Shown: positions 17,308-26,501 of the stretch, piece by piece
Numbering within the stretch: position 1 is the stretch's first letter
Layout: each line of letters opens with the position of its first letter
DNA from: an uncultured Coriobacteriales bacterium
GTDB lineage: Bacteria > Actinomycetota > Coriobacteriia > Coriobacteriales > QAMH01
Direction of reading: 5' to 3'
NCBI GenBank assembly: GCA_934646835.1
Contig: CAKUES010000001.1
Location: 62,001 to 126,000, forward strand
DNA length: 64,000 nucleotides
The notes under the pieces: model-generated
Databases searched by the model: none
Told to the model about the DNA's origin: nothing
The model's input: the letters and a program-made list of their open reading frames with translations, nothing else
Program-made: the position numbers and the translations under genes

Positions 17308-17336
17308 TTGTTGCAATAATCTTGTCGAGCTGATAC
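17308..17336 (+). promoter_or_regulatory. candidate arsM promoter
   Basis: TTGTTG and TGATAC are separated by 17 bases, about 75 bases ahead of the arsM start. A small inverted repeat (ACCTA-N5-TAGGT) follows at about 17350-17366, near the expected transcription start. Confidence 0.4.
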
Positions 17337-17414
17337 GCTCGAACTACCAACCTATTGAGTAGGTAGGATTAATCACGCGACGAGAGCTGCCGCTTTCTTA
17401 GAGAAGGAGCACCC

Positions 17415-18461
17415 ATGAGCGATATCCGCGAGCAGGTCAAGGAGTACTACAGCAACCTGAAGTCCTCTGGCGACCTCAAGACCGAGGTCTGCACCTGTGG
17501 CAGCGCACCCAAGGACATCCGGGCCATCATCAACGAGCTGCCCACAGAGATCTGCGAGCGCTTCTACGGCTGTGGCAGCCCCATCCCGCCCATGCTCGAG
17601 GGCTGCACCGTGCTCGACCTGGGCTGCGGCACTGGTCGCGACGTGTTCGCCTGCTCCAAGCTCGTCGGTGAGACCGGCAAGGTCATCGGCGTCGATATGA
17701 ACGAGGACCAGCTTGCTGTCGGCGAGAAGTACAAGGACGAGGTCGCCAAGGCCTTTGGCTACACGGCCAGCAACGTCGAGTTCAAGCGCGGCTACATCGA
17801 GGACCTCAAGAGCTTGGGCATCGAGGACAGCAGCATCGACGTCGTCATCTCCAACTGTGTCATCAACCTCTCCCCCTTCAAGGAAGCCGTGTTCTCGGAG
17901 ATCTGGCGCGTTCTCACCTACGGCGGCGAGCTCTACTTCTCCGACGTTTTTGCCGACCGCCGCATGCCGGCGGAGCTCGCAGCCGACCCCGTGCTGCGCG
18001 GCGAGTGTATCTCCGGCGCGATGTACATCGAGGACTTCCGCCGCTTGATGCGCAAGATCGGTTGGGAGGACTTCCGTTACATGTCCACCCGCCGCTCCGT
18101 CATCGGCAACGACGAGATCGCCGAGAGGGTCAAGGACTTTACCTTCTTCTCCCACACGGTGCGCGCCTTCAAGATCCCCGACAAGATCGAGGACCTGTGC
18201 GAGCAGTACAACCAGGTCGCAACCTATCAGGGCACCATCCCCGGCATGAACCAGTTCTTCGATCTGGACGACCACCATCGCTTCTTCACCGATCAGCCGC
18301 TTGAGGTCTGCGGCAACTCTTGCGCGATGGTCGAGGACACGCGCTACGGCAAGGCCTTCAAGATCGAGGGCAACCGCGATGTTCACTACGGACCCTTCCC
18401 CGGTTGCGGCAACATCCCCTACTCCGCCAACGGCGAGGATGCTGGCGGCTGCTGCTGCTAG
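17415..18461 (+). CDS. arsM: arsenite S-adenosylmethyltransferase ArsM
   Basis: A 348-residue class I methyltransferase that methylates As(III). The SAM site is VLDLGCGTGRD at residues 66-76. The As(III)-binding cysteines of the family are all present: Cys53 (FYGCGSP), Cys148 (ISNCVIN) and Cys198 (RGECISG), with an extra N-terminal Cys pair (Cys26, Cys28). The C-terminal third contains SFEPVxVCGN-like blocks (LEVCGNSCAMVEDTR) and ends in GGCCC, typical of long bacterial ArsM forms. GAAGGAG precedes the start at 17415, and a strong terminator follows at 18493. It supplies dimethylated arsenic, the substrate class for ArsS encoded at 2462. No ArsR gene is nearby. Confidence 0.93.
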   Translation: MSDIREQVKEYYSNLKSSGDLKTEVCTCGSAPKDIRAIINELPTEICERFYGCGSPIPPMLEGCTVLDLGCGTGRDVFACSKLVGETGKVIGVDMNEDQLAVGEKYKDEVAKAFGYTASNVEFKRGYIEDLKSLGIEDSSIDVVISNCVINLSPFKEAVFSEIWRVLTYGGELYFSDVFADRRMPAELAADPVLRGECISGAMYIEDFRRLMRKIGWEDFRYMSTRRSVIGNDEIAERVKDFTFFSHTVRAFKIPDKIEDLCEQYNQVATYQGTIPGMNQFFDLDDHHRFFTDQPLEVCGNSCAMVEDTRYGKAFKIEGNRDVHYGPFPGCGNIPYSANGEDAGGCCC

Positions 18462-18492
18462 GTGCAGCGAGGATCTGTCCGCACAGTAATCG

Positions 18493-18532
18493 AGAGCGTG
18501 CCCGGCAATTTGCCTGTCGGGCACGCTCTTTT
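18493..18532 (+). terminator. intrinsic terminator of arsM
   Basis: A 12-base stem (AGAGCGTGCCCG and complement) is followed by TTTT, 30 bases after the arsM stop codon. Confidence 0.85.
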
Positions 18533-18549
18533 GGGACGCTCGAACCTCG

Positions 18550-18826
18550 CTGCAACCTATGGCGCCGACTTCGTCTGGCACCTACGTGGGCTTTGGGACT
18601 CGCCGGTGCTGACGCGATGCTCGGCGTGCGTTGCAGCGTTGGGGGCGAATGAATTCGGCCCCAAACTAAGTCTTCCTATGATGAAATATTGTTTGCGCAG
18701 GTAAAACATACGTAGGGGCCGAATTCATTCGACCCGGCGCGACGGGAATCAGATGTTTGTGCGGAAGCATCCTCAGGACGCAAGCCCACGTAGGCGCCAG
18801 ACGCAGTCGGCGCCATCAGGTTGCGA
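18550..18826. repeat. family B inverted pair with inner palindrome
   Basis: A forward family B unit at about 18557 and an inverted unit ending at about 18826 enclose a second inverted repeat of GGGGCCGAATTCATTCG type (18646-18740). A related GGCCGAAT-TT-ATTCGGCC palindrome recurs near 50420. With family A copy 4 it fills the gap between the convergent arsM and DUF5714 genes. Confidence 0.7.
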
Positions 18827-18855
18827 CGATTTGGCGGCCCGCCAACGGGCTCCGA

Positions 18856-19002
18856 AACAAAAAGTACACGAAGTGTTAAGGGTTTCCGCGAGCGGGCGAG
18901 TAGGCGGCGATTTCTGCTCGCAAAACCGCAGGTCACGGCGTTGCCGATTTTTGGCTACTCGCCTGCTCGCCGAAACCCTTAACACTTCGTGTACTTTTTG
19001 TT
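18856..19002. repeat. family A palindromic element, copy 4
   Basis: Arms AACAAAAAGTACACGAAG and complement. Both arms carry the paired change TACA/TGTA relative to GCAC/GTGC in other copies, so base pairing is kept. The core is oriented as in copies 1 and 2. Confidence 0.9.
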
Positions 19003-19097
19003 CGCCAGGCGCTCCGCAATCGCAGCCTGAGCGCAACTAACTGCCGCTGCAGGCATCGGTTGCCTGCGGCGGTGGTTCGCTCTGTGTCAGAGAGGCG

Positions 19098-19646
19098 CTA
19101 CTCACCCGGGAAGTAGGGGCACTGCCCGCGCAGGCACTGGGCATTGCCGCCACAGAAGGTGCAGGTCACGCGCTCAGGGCGCACCATGCGCACGTTGAAG
19201 TGCTCGTTGAGAAAATCAATCGCGTCGAGGGCAGCGGTATAGCTCGAGCGACTGCAGCAACGCGGCAGCTCGGCCTCGGCGATATGCCCTTGCACCGTCG
19301 CCGTTAGGCGCTGGCACTGCCCCCAGGGCTCGCGCGTCATGGGCGTCGCGCCGTTGATAACGCTGAGCGCCTGGCCCACGCCCACCGCCACACCGCAGCA
19401 GCACCACGACTCGCACGAGCAACCGGGGACCTGCCCAGCTCGCGCGGCGTATTCCTTGAGGGCAGCGCCCTTGGTCATCGTGCCGCCGTTGATCTTGCCA
19501 CCCGCATTGAAGAAGGCCGTGATGACGGCCGCACCCGCAGCCATATGGCGCATGGGGTCCTCGGCGCAGCAGCCCGCGCCAGCAAGCAGACCCTCCATGA
19601 CATCGATCGCATCGCACGAGCGATTGGTAATGCAGCTCTTGAACAT
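19098..19646 (-). CDS. DUF5714 Cys-rich protein (short form)
   Basis: A 182-residue protein of the DUF5714 family, function unknown. It has a Cys-dense block (CSCESWCCCGVAVGVGQALSV) resembling C_GCAxxG redox proteins, a second block (PRCCSRS), and a C-terminal CTFCGGNAQCLRGQCPYFP motif with four cysteines that could hold a metal cluster. A paralogue at 27812 has an extra N-terminal zinc ribbon that this one lacks. It is the last gene of the ArrA-like operon, 110 bases after the ArsM-like gene with a hairpin between. Association with methyltransferases suggests methyl-group or thiol chemistry (inference). The start at 19646 was chosen for AGAGGAAG just upstream. Confidence 0.75.
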   Translation of the reverse strand: MFKSCITNRSCDAIDVMEGLLAGAGCCAEDPMRHMAAGAAVITAFFNAGGKINGGTMTKGAALKEYAARAGQVPGCSCESWCCCGVAVGVGQALSVINGATPMTREPWGQCQRLTATVQGHIAEAELPRCCSRSSYTAALDAIDFLNEHFNVRMVRPERVTCTFCGGNAQCLRGQCPYFPGE

Positions 19647-19756
19647 CTCTTCCTCTCTACGCGGACACCCGCGCACCCTCATCAAACGCAAAGACGCGCT
19701 CGCCAGCATTACAGCCAGCGAGCGCGCAAAAGCTCGAAACCTACTATCCCTTGCAG

Positions 19757-20695
19757 CTAGCAGCAGCTGCTGGTCACGACCTCGCCGTTATCGGCAGTGT
19801 AAGGGATGTTGCCGCAGCCGGGATAGGGGCCGTAGTGCACGTTGCGGTTGCCGTCGATCTTAAAGTACTTGCCCACGCGCGTGTCCTGGACCATGGAGCA
19901 GGAGTTGCCGCAAACCTCGAGCGGCTCGTCCTTGACAAAGCGATGATGATCGTCGAGGTCGTAGTACTCGTCACAGCCCTCGATGCCGCCCAGGTAGGTG
20001 GCAACCTGGCCGTACTGCTCGCACAAGTCCTCGATCTTGTCGGGGATCTTGTAGGCGCGCACGGTGCGGATAAAGAAGGTGATGCCGGCAAAATCGGGGT
20101 CGTCAGTGGAGGTGGCGACGGTACGTGTGTGACGGAAGTCTGCCCAACCGGCGGCGGTCATCTGACGGCGGAAGTCCTCGATGTACATTGCGGAGCCGGT
20201 GCCGGCAGCGCGCTTGACGGGGCAGGACTTGATGGAGGCGGTCATGCGACGATCGGCGAAGACGTCGGTTGCGTAGAGCTCGCCACCATAAGCCAGCACA
20301 CGCCAAACCTCGTTGAGGACAGCCTGGGTGTTGATCGGCGCAGAGATGCCGCAGTTGGAGATGACGAGGTCAGTCTCGGAGTCGACGATCGCCTCGAGGT
20401 TGGTGAGCTCGCTCACGATGAACTGGCAGTTAGCCGGGGCGTGCTTGCGCGCGACGGCGATCTTGTCTGCATCCGGATCAACGCCGATGACCATGCCGTC
20501 TTCGCCAACGAGCTTGGAGGCGATGTAGGCGTCTCGACCGGTGCCACAGCCCAGGACGAGGACGCGGATGCCCTCCATCGCAGGCGGGAAGGGGTAACCG
20601 GTCGTGACCGTGCCAGCGATAACCTCCTCGGGGATCTCCTTCAAGATCTCCGCGATCTTCTCCGACGGGGTGCCGGGAATGCGAATCTCGCTCAT
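19757..20695 (-). CDS. ArsM-like methyltransferase lacking two arsenite-binding cysteines
   Basis: A 312-residue SAM methyltransferase clearly homologous to ArsM at 17415. It shares VLGCGTGRD (residues 47-55), the AYGGELYxxDVFADRR block, KIPDKIEDLCEQY, and the LEVCGNS and GPYPGCGNIPY C-terminal blocks, ending SSCC. Of the three family cysteines, only Cys115 (ISNCGIS) remains. The position of Cys53 is within TTGYPFPP, that of Cys198 is Gly (AAGTGSAMY), and the N-terminal Cys pair is absent. It therefore probably does not methylate As(III) by the canonical three-thiolate route. It may act on another metalloid, on already methylated arsenic, or on a different substrate. It is the fifth gene of the ArrA-like operon. 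Confidence 0.88.
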   Translation of the reverse strand: MSEIRIPGTPSEKIAEILKEIPEEVIAGTVTTGYPFPPAMEGIRVLVLGCGTGRDAYIASKLVGEDGMVIGVDPDADKIAVARKHAPANCQFIVSELTNLEAIVDSETDLVISNCGISAPINTQAVLNEVWRVLAYGGELYATDVFADRRMTASIKSCPVKRAAGTGSAMYIEDFRRQMTAAGWADFRHTRTVATSTDDPDFAGITFFIRTVRAYKIPDKIEDLCEQYGQVATYLGGIEGCDEYYDLDDHHRFVKDEPLEVCGNSCSMVQDTRVGKYFKIDGNRNVHYGPYPGCGNIPYTADNGEVVTSSCC

Positions 20696-20770
20696 AGTGA
20701 TGCTTCCTTTCTCGAAACCGGCCGCACGGCCGGCTTGTCCCTAGTAATCGAAACGCCGCAGGGCCAGCCC

Positions 20771-21409
20771 TTACCTGAACGCGCTCAAAATGCCGCCGAA
20801 CATGGCATCGAGCTGGTCTTTCGACAGCTCATTGAGCGTCCAGGCACCGTTGGTTCGCGTCAGGTTCAAGTCGATGGTCTTGCTCTTGGACTTGCTGCTC
20901 AGGGCAGAGACCTCGTCTTCGACCTTGGCGATCAAGGCCTTGGTCATCTCCGCGTCCGCGTCGCTGCCGTCGCTCACAGCCTTGATGAAGCCCTCACCAA
21001 AACCCTCCATGCCGTCCTTGTACGCGCTGCCAAAGTCGTAGGCCTTGAAGGTCACGTTGACCTTGGCGGTGTTGTTGTCGATGGCTGTGCTGTTGATGGT
21101 GTAGTCGAACGAGCACAGCTTCTTGGAGACATCGGCGATAAACTCCTGCTGGCTATCGCTCAAGCTATCAGTGTCAGGCGACATGGCGACGTCATCCTTT
21201 GCGGACAGCATGCCCACGACGTCCTTGCTCTTGCTGTCGAGCTTGCCGCCGGTGTACACCGTAGCAAGCGTCGTACCGTCCATCGTCTTGATGGAGGTCA
21301 GGGCCGTATCGGCAACCTCCGCCGGCTTCATCTCGCCGCAACCGGCCAGGCTCAGCGCCATAATCGACGCTACACCCAGGGCTGCTAGCGGCCTCATGAA
21401 CTTACGCAT
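20771..21409 (-). CDS. lipoprotein of the ArrA-like operon
   Basis: A 212-residue exported lipoprotein. The signal peptide ends in the lipobox LAGC (Cys at about residue 24), followed by a mixed alpha/beta domain of DUF4878/DUF5105 type (ADTALTSIKTMDGTTLATVY). Its start overlaps the TorD stop by eight bases, indicating translational coupling. It may anchor or assist the exported oxidoreductase, or be a general NTF2-like lipoprotein; the sequence gives no ligand clue. Confidence 0.75.
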   Translation of the reverse strand: MRKFMRPLAALGVASIMALSLAGCGEMKPAEVADTALTSIKTMDGTTLATVYTGGKLDSKSKDVVGMLSAKDDVAMSPDTDSLSDSQQEFIADVSKKLCSFDYTINSTAIDNNTAKVNVTFKAYDFGSAYKDGMEGFGEGFIKAVSDGSDADAEMTKALIAKVEDEVSALSSKSKSKTIDLNLTRTNGAWTLNELSKDQLDAMFGGILSAFR

Positions 21410-22043
21410 CCAATACCTCCTCGCTCAAAACACCGACGAGAAGACGCATCAGCGCAGGGTAGAGCGGAAACTCTGCATAGTCGTCGACCAGCTGCTTGAA
21501 CTCCGGCAGCCAACGCAGGATATAGAGCGCGACGAAGTCGCGATAGGCCTCGACGAACTCCTCCTGGCCGCGCTGCTCGTGGGTGGCGGCGAGCCGTGCC
21601 GCAAAGGCGAGCAGGTAGCGGATGTGATCGGCCGGCTCGTGCTCGCTGGCAGACAGCTCCAGCCCAAACTGCTCGTAGAGCTGGGCCACCTCCATGGTCG
21701 TCGGGCCGTAGACCTGGTGCTCACCGTCGACGTAGTACGACGCGTAGGGCGGCGCGTACATTTTGAAGCTGCCGATAAAGAGCCTCGTGTACTCGAGCTG
21801 GGCGGGCTCGGCGTCTTGCGGCTGCTCGACGCTGGGCGCCGCAAAGGCCTGCGCTGCATCGAGGACAGCGGTGATTTGCTCGGCATATGCCGAGCACGCA
21901 GCATCTGCCACACACAAGCGCAGGGGCGCAAGCGCCGCCTGCAGGCCCAACGCGGGATAGGTCAGGGCCGCAGACAGCGCTGCGAGCAGCGAGGACGGGG
22001 CGACGGGGGCGATGGGGGCGATGTTCCCAGAGTTTTCCTGCAT
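21402..22043 (-). CDS. TorD-family molybdoenzyme chaperone
   Basis: A 213-residue helical chaperone of the TorD/DmsD family, which protects Tat-exported bis-MGD enzymes during cofactor loading. The family blocks are visible: LEYTRLFIGS, APPYASYYVDGEHQVYG, and EPADHIRYLLAFAARL. It is encoded directly after the ArrB-like subunit (five bases between stop and ATG) and before the lipoprotein, so the ArrA-like protein is its probable client. An alternative GTG start at 22055 would overlap the previous gene; the ATG at 22043 is preferred without a strong Shine-Dalgarno for either. Confidence 0.88.
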   Translation of the reverse strand: MQENSGNIAPIAPVAPSSLLAALSAALTYPALGLQAALAPLRLCVADAACSAYAEQITAVLDAAQAFAAPSVEQPQDAEPAQLEYTRLFIGSFKMYAPPYASYYVDGEHQVYGPTTMEVAQLYEQFGLELSASEHEPADHIRYLLAFAARLAATHEQRGQEEFVEAYRDFVALYILRWLPEFKQLVDDYAEFPLYPALMRLLVGVLSEEVLDA

Positions 22044-22048
22044 GTCCC

Positions 22049-22762
22049 CTACCACGTCTTCTTGAACTCGCGGATGTAGTAGACGGCGGGCTTGGTGCCC
22101 TTCTCCGGCTTGAGGACCGTGGGCTCAAAGGACTGGGTGAGCTCGTAGATCTCGCCGTAGATGTCTGCCTCGTTGCCAAAGATGCGCGCACCTGCGGGGC
22201 AGGCGTCGACGCAATAGGGCTTGTCGCCGGAGTAGACCAGGTGCTTGCACATCTGGCACTTGAGCGGGCCGCCCTTCCTGGTGTTGGGCAGGTTGTACGC
22301 GTCGAGCGCCGGGTCATGGGAGGGGTACTTGGCTCCGATGAACTCCTGCATCTCCTCAGGCGTGCCCGTGCAGTCCTTGATGAGCTGCTTGACGGAGCTC
22401 ACCTGATCAGCGCTGGACTCGCCGTCGCAGCGCGTGATGGCGTGGTAAGGGCAGGCCGCAGCGCACAGGCCGCAGGCGACGCACTTGCTCGGGTCGTGCA
22501 CGGTGAGGCCGTACTCGTCCTTGTGCATGGCATGCGTGGGGCACGCCTTGACGCAGGCGGCGTCGGTGCAGTGGTTGCACATGACCGGCCTGTAGGAGTA
22601 CTCGACGTCCGGGAAGGTGCCCGTAGTCTCGTTGACGTGATAGGTCAAAAACGTGCCCTCGGGGACCTCGTTATGGGTTTTGCACGCGATCTCGCATGCA
22701 CCGCAGCCGACGCAGCGGTGCAGGTCGATGACCATGGCGTAGCGGGTCTTCTTGTCTGCCAT
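22049..22762 (-). CDS. ArrB-like four-cluster ferredoxin subunit
   Basis: A 237-residue electron-transfer subunit with four [4Fe-4S] motifs: CVGCGACEIAC, CNHCTDAACVKAC, CVACGLCAAAC and CQMCKHL with CVDAC. It ends KGTKPAVYYIREFKK, as in ArrB/PhsB-type subunits. There is no signal peptide; it would be co-exported with the Tat-bearing catalytic subunit. Two bases separate it from the ArrA-like gene. It passes electrons from the membrane quinone pool side to the Mo subunit. No membrane anchor subunit is encoded nearby. Confidence 0.9.
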   Translation of the reverse strand: MADKKTRYAMVIDLHRCVGCGACEIACKTHNEVPEGTFLTYHVNETTGTFPDVEYSYRPVMCNHCTDAACVKACPTHAMHKDEYGLTVHDPSKCVACGLCAAACPYHAITRCDGESSADQVSSVKQLIKDCTGTPEEMQEFIGAKYPSHDPALDAYNLPNTRKGGPLKCQMCKHLVYSGDKPYCVDACPAGARIFGNEADIYGEIYELTQSFEPTVLKPEKGTKPAVYYIREFKKTW

Positions 22763-22764
22763 CT

Positions 22765-25356
22765 TTACTCCTCAACCTTCTCGATCTTCACGCGGGCGAA
22801 ACCGCCGTGGCGCGCGCTGTTGTTGGAGATGTGGTCGAAGACGCTCGGCAGGATCTCGTTGTTGTTGCCACCGCGCGGCTGGTGCTTGGCAAAGTCCTTG
22901 GCGGCGATGTGGCCGTATGCCCAGTGGCCCTGGCCGTAGCACTTGATGACGACACCCGGGCGCGTGCCCTCCCAACCCTTGGCATGGACGGTGATGGAGC
23001 CCTGGACGGAGGTCACCTTGATGGTGTCGCCGTCCTTGAGGCCCAGCGCGGCCATGTCAACGGGGTTGATCTTCATGACGTCGTCCCAAGCCTCGTCGCC
23101 GGGGTCGACGTCCTTGAACTCCTGGTAGCCAACGCAGTTGGCGCTGCGGCCCTCGCGGTTGAGGCGGCTGCGGTGCTCCTCGAAGATATAGGGGAACTCG
23201 CTCTCGTCGCCCAGGCGCACCGGCTCCTCGTAATGAGGAACGAAGGCGCGGCCGTCGCGAGCCTCGTAGCCCATCCACTCCATAACCTGGTCGGTGCCGA
23301 CGCGGTACATGTCGGCCTTCTTCTCCAAGTCGCGCTTGAGGGTCTCGGAGTAGAACTCGAACTTGCCGGTCTCGGTGCCAAAGTTGCCCCAGTGCTTCTT
23401 GAAGCCCGCGGGCTTGGAGTTGAAGACGCCCTTTGAGGCGAAGTTGCGCCAGCTCTTGAGGCTGTCGCCCTGGCCGGCCTTCTCTGCGTCGCCGTTCCAG
23501 AAGGGCTCGGTGACGAGCTTGACGGCGATTTCTGCGAACTTGGCGGCGTCGGTGGGACGATTGCCGGTCTCGGGGTCGATGAAGGCCTGCGAGTAGTACT
23601 TGTAGATGTCGCCAAAGCCGCGCTCGTCGAGCTTCTTGGCGAGCTCCCAGGCGATCTCCGTCTCGTCGGTGAGGGTGTCCCACAGCGGCTTGATAATCGG
23701 CTGCTGAACGCTCATGTAACTGATGAGGCCCTGGTAGTTCTTCTGGCAGCCCCAGCGCTCGAAGAGGTGATGCTTGGCCGGAAGGACGATGTCGGCGAAC
23801 ATCGCGGACTCGCTCACATGCGTGGTGATGCAGGCGTAGAAGGGAACGCTGGCCAGTGCCTTCTCCCAGCGCTGAGCGCCGGTGGCGGAGTAGGCGAAGT
23901 TGCACCAGCAGCTGATGAGCACCTTGGTGTCGTACCAGCCTGCATCCTCGACGTCGTGGTTGATGACGTCGGCGAGTCGGTTGGTGATGACCATATCGTT
24001 GATCTTGCCGCCGTGCGCGCCGAGGAACTCCTTCTCGACGCGGCCGTCGATCTTGGGCTTCTTGGCGTTGGAGCGGGCGTTGCCGTTGCGCCAGCGATTG
24101 TGGTCGGGCAGGTGGCCGGCCGTCATGGACGCCGTGCGCATCGTGCCGCCCTCGTGCTCGGTGGAGCCGACGAGGCCGTTGAGGGCGTTAGCAGCCATGG
24201 CGCCGTAGACGCCGCGCGGCTGGTTGGAGACGCCGGGGCTCATCCAGGAGATGGAGCTGGCGCCGTATTTGCCAAACTGCGTCGCCACGTCGATGATCGT
24301 CTCCGCGGGGATGCCGGTGATCTCTGCGGCCCACTCGGGGGTCTTATCCTTGAGCTCGATGTTCCACCAGCGCACCAGGCCGTAGCCCTTGTTGTACTCG
24401 AACTTCTCCTCGTCGACCATCTCGCCGGCGACGAAGAGGTTGATGCGGGTGTTGGCGTCGTCGGAGATGTCGCGGTTCCAGACACCGGTCTTGAAATCGC
24501 CGACGAACTCCTTATTCCACAGGCCCTTGGTGAGGATGACGTGCGCCATGGCGCAGGCCAGCGCACCGTCGGTGCCGGGGATGATGGGGAGCCACTTGTC
24601 GGACTTGGCGGCGGTGGCGCTCAGGCGCGGGTCGACGACGTAGATCTTCGCGCCGTCCATGACGTCGCCCCACTTGGAGATGACAGAGGAGACCTGGCGG
24701 TTGGAGGCGATGGGGTCAGTCGACCACATGATGATGCACTTGGCGTTGGCAAGGTCGTAGTCGCGGTAGTTGAAGAAGCCCTCGGTGTAGTAGGCGCCCG
24801 CCTTCTCGACCTCTGCGCACAGCGTGGAGTGGCCGTAGTAGTTGGGCGTGCCAAAGAGCACGGGAAACTTGCTGTGGAGGACGTCGCCCACAGCAGTGGA
24901 GCGGCCCTTCAGCATCATGAGCTTGTGGGTTTCCTTGTTCTCCTGCAGCTCCATGAGCTTGTCGGCGATCGTGCCAAGCGCCTCGTCCCAGGTAATGGGC
25001 ACGAAGCCGGGGTCGATGTCGCGGCCCTTCTCAGGGTTGGTGCGCTTCATCGGCGTCTTGATGCGATCGGGATCGTAGAGCTGCTGAATCGCCAGATGAG
25101 GACGGGGGCAGATGTTTCCGCCGGTGGCCTTGCAGTTCCAGTTGCCCTTGATGCGCAGGACGCGACCGCCCTGCGTGTAGACCTTAACCGGGCAGAAGGA
25201 AGTGCAGCCCTGGCAGGTGGACGCGGTCCACTTGCCTTTCTCGTTCTTCTTATGCGACTCGTCTGCAACGGCTGTGAAGGGGTTGGCAGCGCCGACACCT
25301 GCAGCCGCTAGTCCCAAGGCGCTAGCCTTGAGAAACGAGCGTCTATTCAGATTCAA
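22765..25356 (-). CDS. ArrA-like Tat-exported molybdopterin oxidoreductase
   Basis: An 863-residue catalytic subunit. The Tat signal is NRRSFLKASALG at residues 4-15. FeS cysteines are Cys48, Cys51, Cys55 and Cys83. The segment YDPDRIKTPMKRTNPEKGRD is the ArrA/PhsA-branch signature, and Cys180 in GHSTLCAEVEK is the expected Mo ligand. That block, with the downstream FNYRDYDL and SNRQV, is closest to respiratory arsenate reductases (ArrA). The loop GRST at residues 151-154 differs from the GRYT of typical ArrA, so the substrate could be arsenate, another arsenical or a sulfur oxyanion. The operon includes ArrB-like, TorD, lipoprotein, ArsM-like and DUF5714 genes. A paralogue begins the window. 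Confidence 0.88.
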   Translation of the reverse strand: MNLNRRSFLKASALGLAAAGVGAANPFTAVADESHKKNEKGKWTASTCQGCTSFCPVKVYTQGGRVLRIKGNWNCKATGGNICPRPHLAIQQLYDPDRIKTPMKRTNPEKGRDIDPGFVPITWDEALGTIADKLMELQENKETHKLMMLKGRSTAVGDVLHSKFPVLFGTPNYYGHSTLCAEVEKAGAYYTEGFFNYRDYDLANAKCIIMWSTDPIASNRQVSSVISKWGDVMDGAKIYVVDPRLSATAAKSDKWLPIIPGTDGALACAMAHVILTKGLWNKEFVGDFKTGVWNRDISDDANTRINLFVAGEMVDEEKFEYNKGYGLVRWWNIELKDKTPEWAAEITGIPAETIIDVATQFGKYGASSISWMSPGVSNQPRGVYGAMAANALNGLVGSTEHEGGTMRTASMTAGHLPDHNRWRNGNARSNAKKPKIDGRVEKEFLGAHGGKINDMVITNRLADVINHDVEDAGWYDTKVLISCWCNFAYSATGAQRWEKALASVPFYACITTHVSESAMFADIVLPAKHHLFERWGCQKNYQGLISYMSVQQPIIKPLWDTLTDETEIAWELAKKLDERGFGDIYKYYSQAFIDPETGNRPTDAAKFAEIAVKLVTEPFWNGDAEKAGQGDSLKSWRNFASKGVFNSKPAGFKKHWGNFGTETGKFEFYSETLKRDLEKKADMYRVGTDQVMEWMGYEARDGRAFVPHYEEPVRLGDESEFPYIFEEHRSRLNREGRSANCVGYQEFKDVDPGDEAWDDVMKINPVDMAALGLKDGDTIKVTSVQGSITVHAKGWEGTRPGVVIKCYGQGHWAYGHIAAKDFAKHQPRGGNNNEILPSVFDHISNNSARHGGFARVKIEKVEE

Positions 25357-25566
25357 TTGGACTTCCTGTTCTCTCTTCTCTCTCGACGCAGGTTGCTCAG
25401 GCCTGCAAAGCCCCTCTCGCCATATGCTCGCCGTTATCTTGGTTTGGGGAAGTCATGCATACGGCAGGCGAATGCGGCTATTGTAGGCGTTTCTTTACAG
25501 GAATTTGACGAAAATTGCATATTGGCTCTTATTCGGATGAATTTTATAGAGCAATAACAATGCTAT

Positions 25567-25595
25567 TTGCATTTTGCTAATAGCTTCTCTATACT
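25567..25595 (+). promoter_or_regulatory. promoter of the second aquaporin
   Basis: TTGCAT and TATACT are separated by exactly 17 bases, 70 bases ahead of the aquaporin start, in an AT-rich divergent control region shared with the ArrA-like operon. Two small inverted repeats follow (TGACT-N6-AGTCA near 25600 and CCCTGT-N4-ACAGGG near 25615). A weaker TACAAT box for the opposite strand lies at 25490-25495. Confidence 0.6.
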
Positions 25596-25664
25596 TCATG
25601 ACTGGCGGAAGTCACCCCTGTGCTCACAGGGAATCGCCACCTCGTGAGAAAGAGTCCTACTCAA

Positions 25665-26462
25665 ATGAAAATCGCAAAGACCCTCGTCGGTGAGATCATC
25701 GGCACCTTCATGATGTGCTTTCTGGGCATCGGCGCTGTCGCGACCGCGACCCTGTACGGCGCACTCACCGGCCCTGGCCAGATCGGCCTCGTCTGGGGTA
25801 TCGCAATCGCGCTGGGCATCTTCATGACCCGCAGCCTGTCTGACGCGCACTTCAACCCTGCCGTTACCCTGGCCATGTGCATCTCCGGCCGCAACAAGTG
25901 GTCCGAGCTGCCCGTCTACTTCATCGGCCAGTGCATCGGCGCCTTCCTCGGCGCTGGCGCCCTGTGGATCCTCTTCGCCGACTCCGTCGCCAAGAACCTG
26001 GCAAACGCCGGCCTGACCATGTCCACCAACTCCATCGGCTCTGCCGCCACCATCTGGGCCGAGGTCTTCCCCAACAGCTCCCAGGCCATGATCTCCATGC
26101 AGGGTGCAATGTTCGCCGAGGGCTTCGCCGTCTTCATCCTGTGCCTGGTCATCCTCGTCGTGACCGACAAGAACAACGAGGGCGCCCCCACCGCAGCACT
26201 CGCACCGCTGTTCATCGGCCTCACCGTCACCGTTCTGATCAACGTCGTCGGCCCTCTGACCGACGCTGGTCTCAACCCCGCCCGTGACCTCATGCCCCGC
26301 GTGGTCGCGATGATGGTTGGCTTCAAGACCGTTGCCTTTGGCACCAACGCCTTCAACGTCTGGATGGTCTACACCGTCGCGCCGTTCATCGGCGGTGCTG
26401 TTGCAGCCCTGCTGTATCGCTTTGGCCTCACTCGCATGTTTGAGGACAAGAACGAGGCCTAA
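25665..26462 (+). CDS. MIP-family aquaglyceroporin (second copy)
   Basis: A 265-residue six-helix channel with both canonical motifs, HFNPAVTL and GLNPARD, the latter with the Asp of glycerol-type channels. It is about half identical by eye to the copy at 16380 and, unlike it, keeps NPA in the first loop. It is divergent from the ArrA-like operon, suggesting co-regulation and passage of a small neutral solute such as As(OH)3 or a methylated arsenical (inference). The ATG at 25665 is preferred over upstream in-frame starts because the hydrophobic domain begins right after it. Confidence 0.9.
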   Translation: MKIAKTLVGEIIGTFMMCFLGIGAVATATLYGALTGPGQIGLVWGIAIALGIFMTRSLSDAHFNPAVTLAMCISGRNKWSELPVYFIGQCIGAFLGAGALWILFADSVAKNLANAGLTMSTNSIGSAATIWAEVFPNSSQAMISMQGAMFAEGFAVFILCLVILVVTDKNNEGAPTAALAPLFIGLTVTVLINVVGPLTDAGLNPARDLMPRVVAMMVGFKTVAFGTNAFNVWMVYTVAPFIGGAVAALLYRFGLTRMFEDKNEA

Positions 26463-26501
26463 GCTTTGGATCGCATAGCCGCAGCCAGTGCGGCAATGTC
26501 G

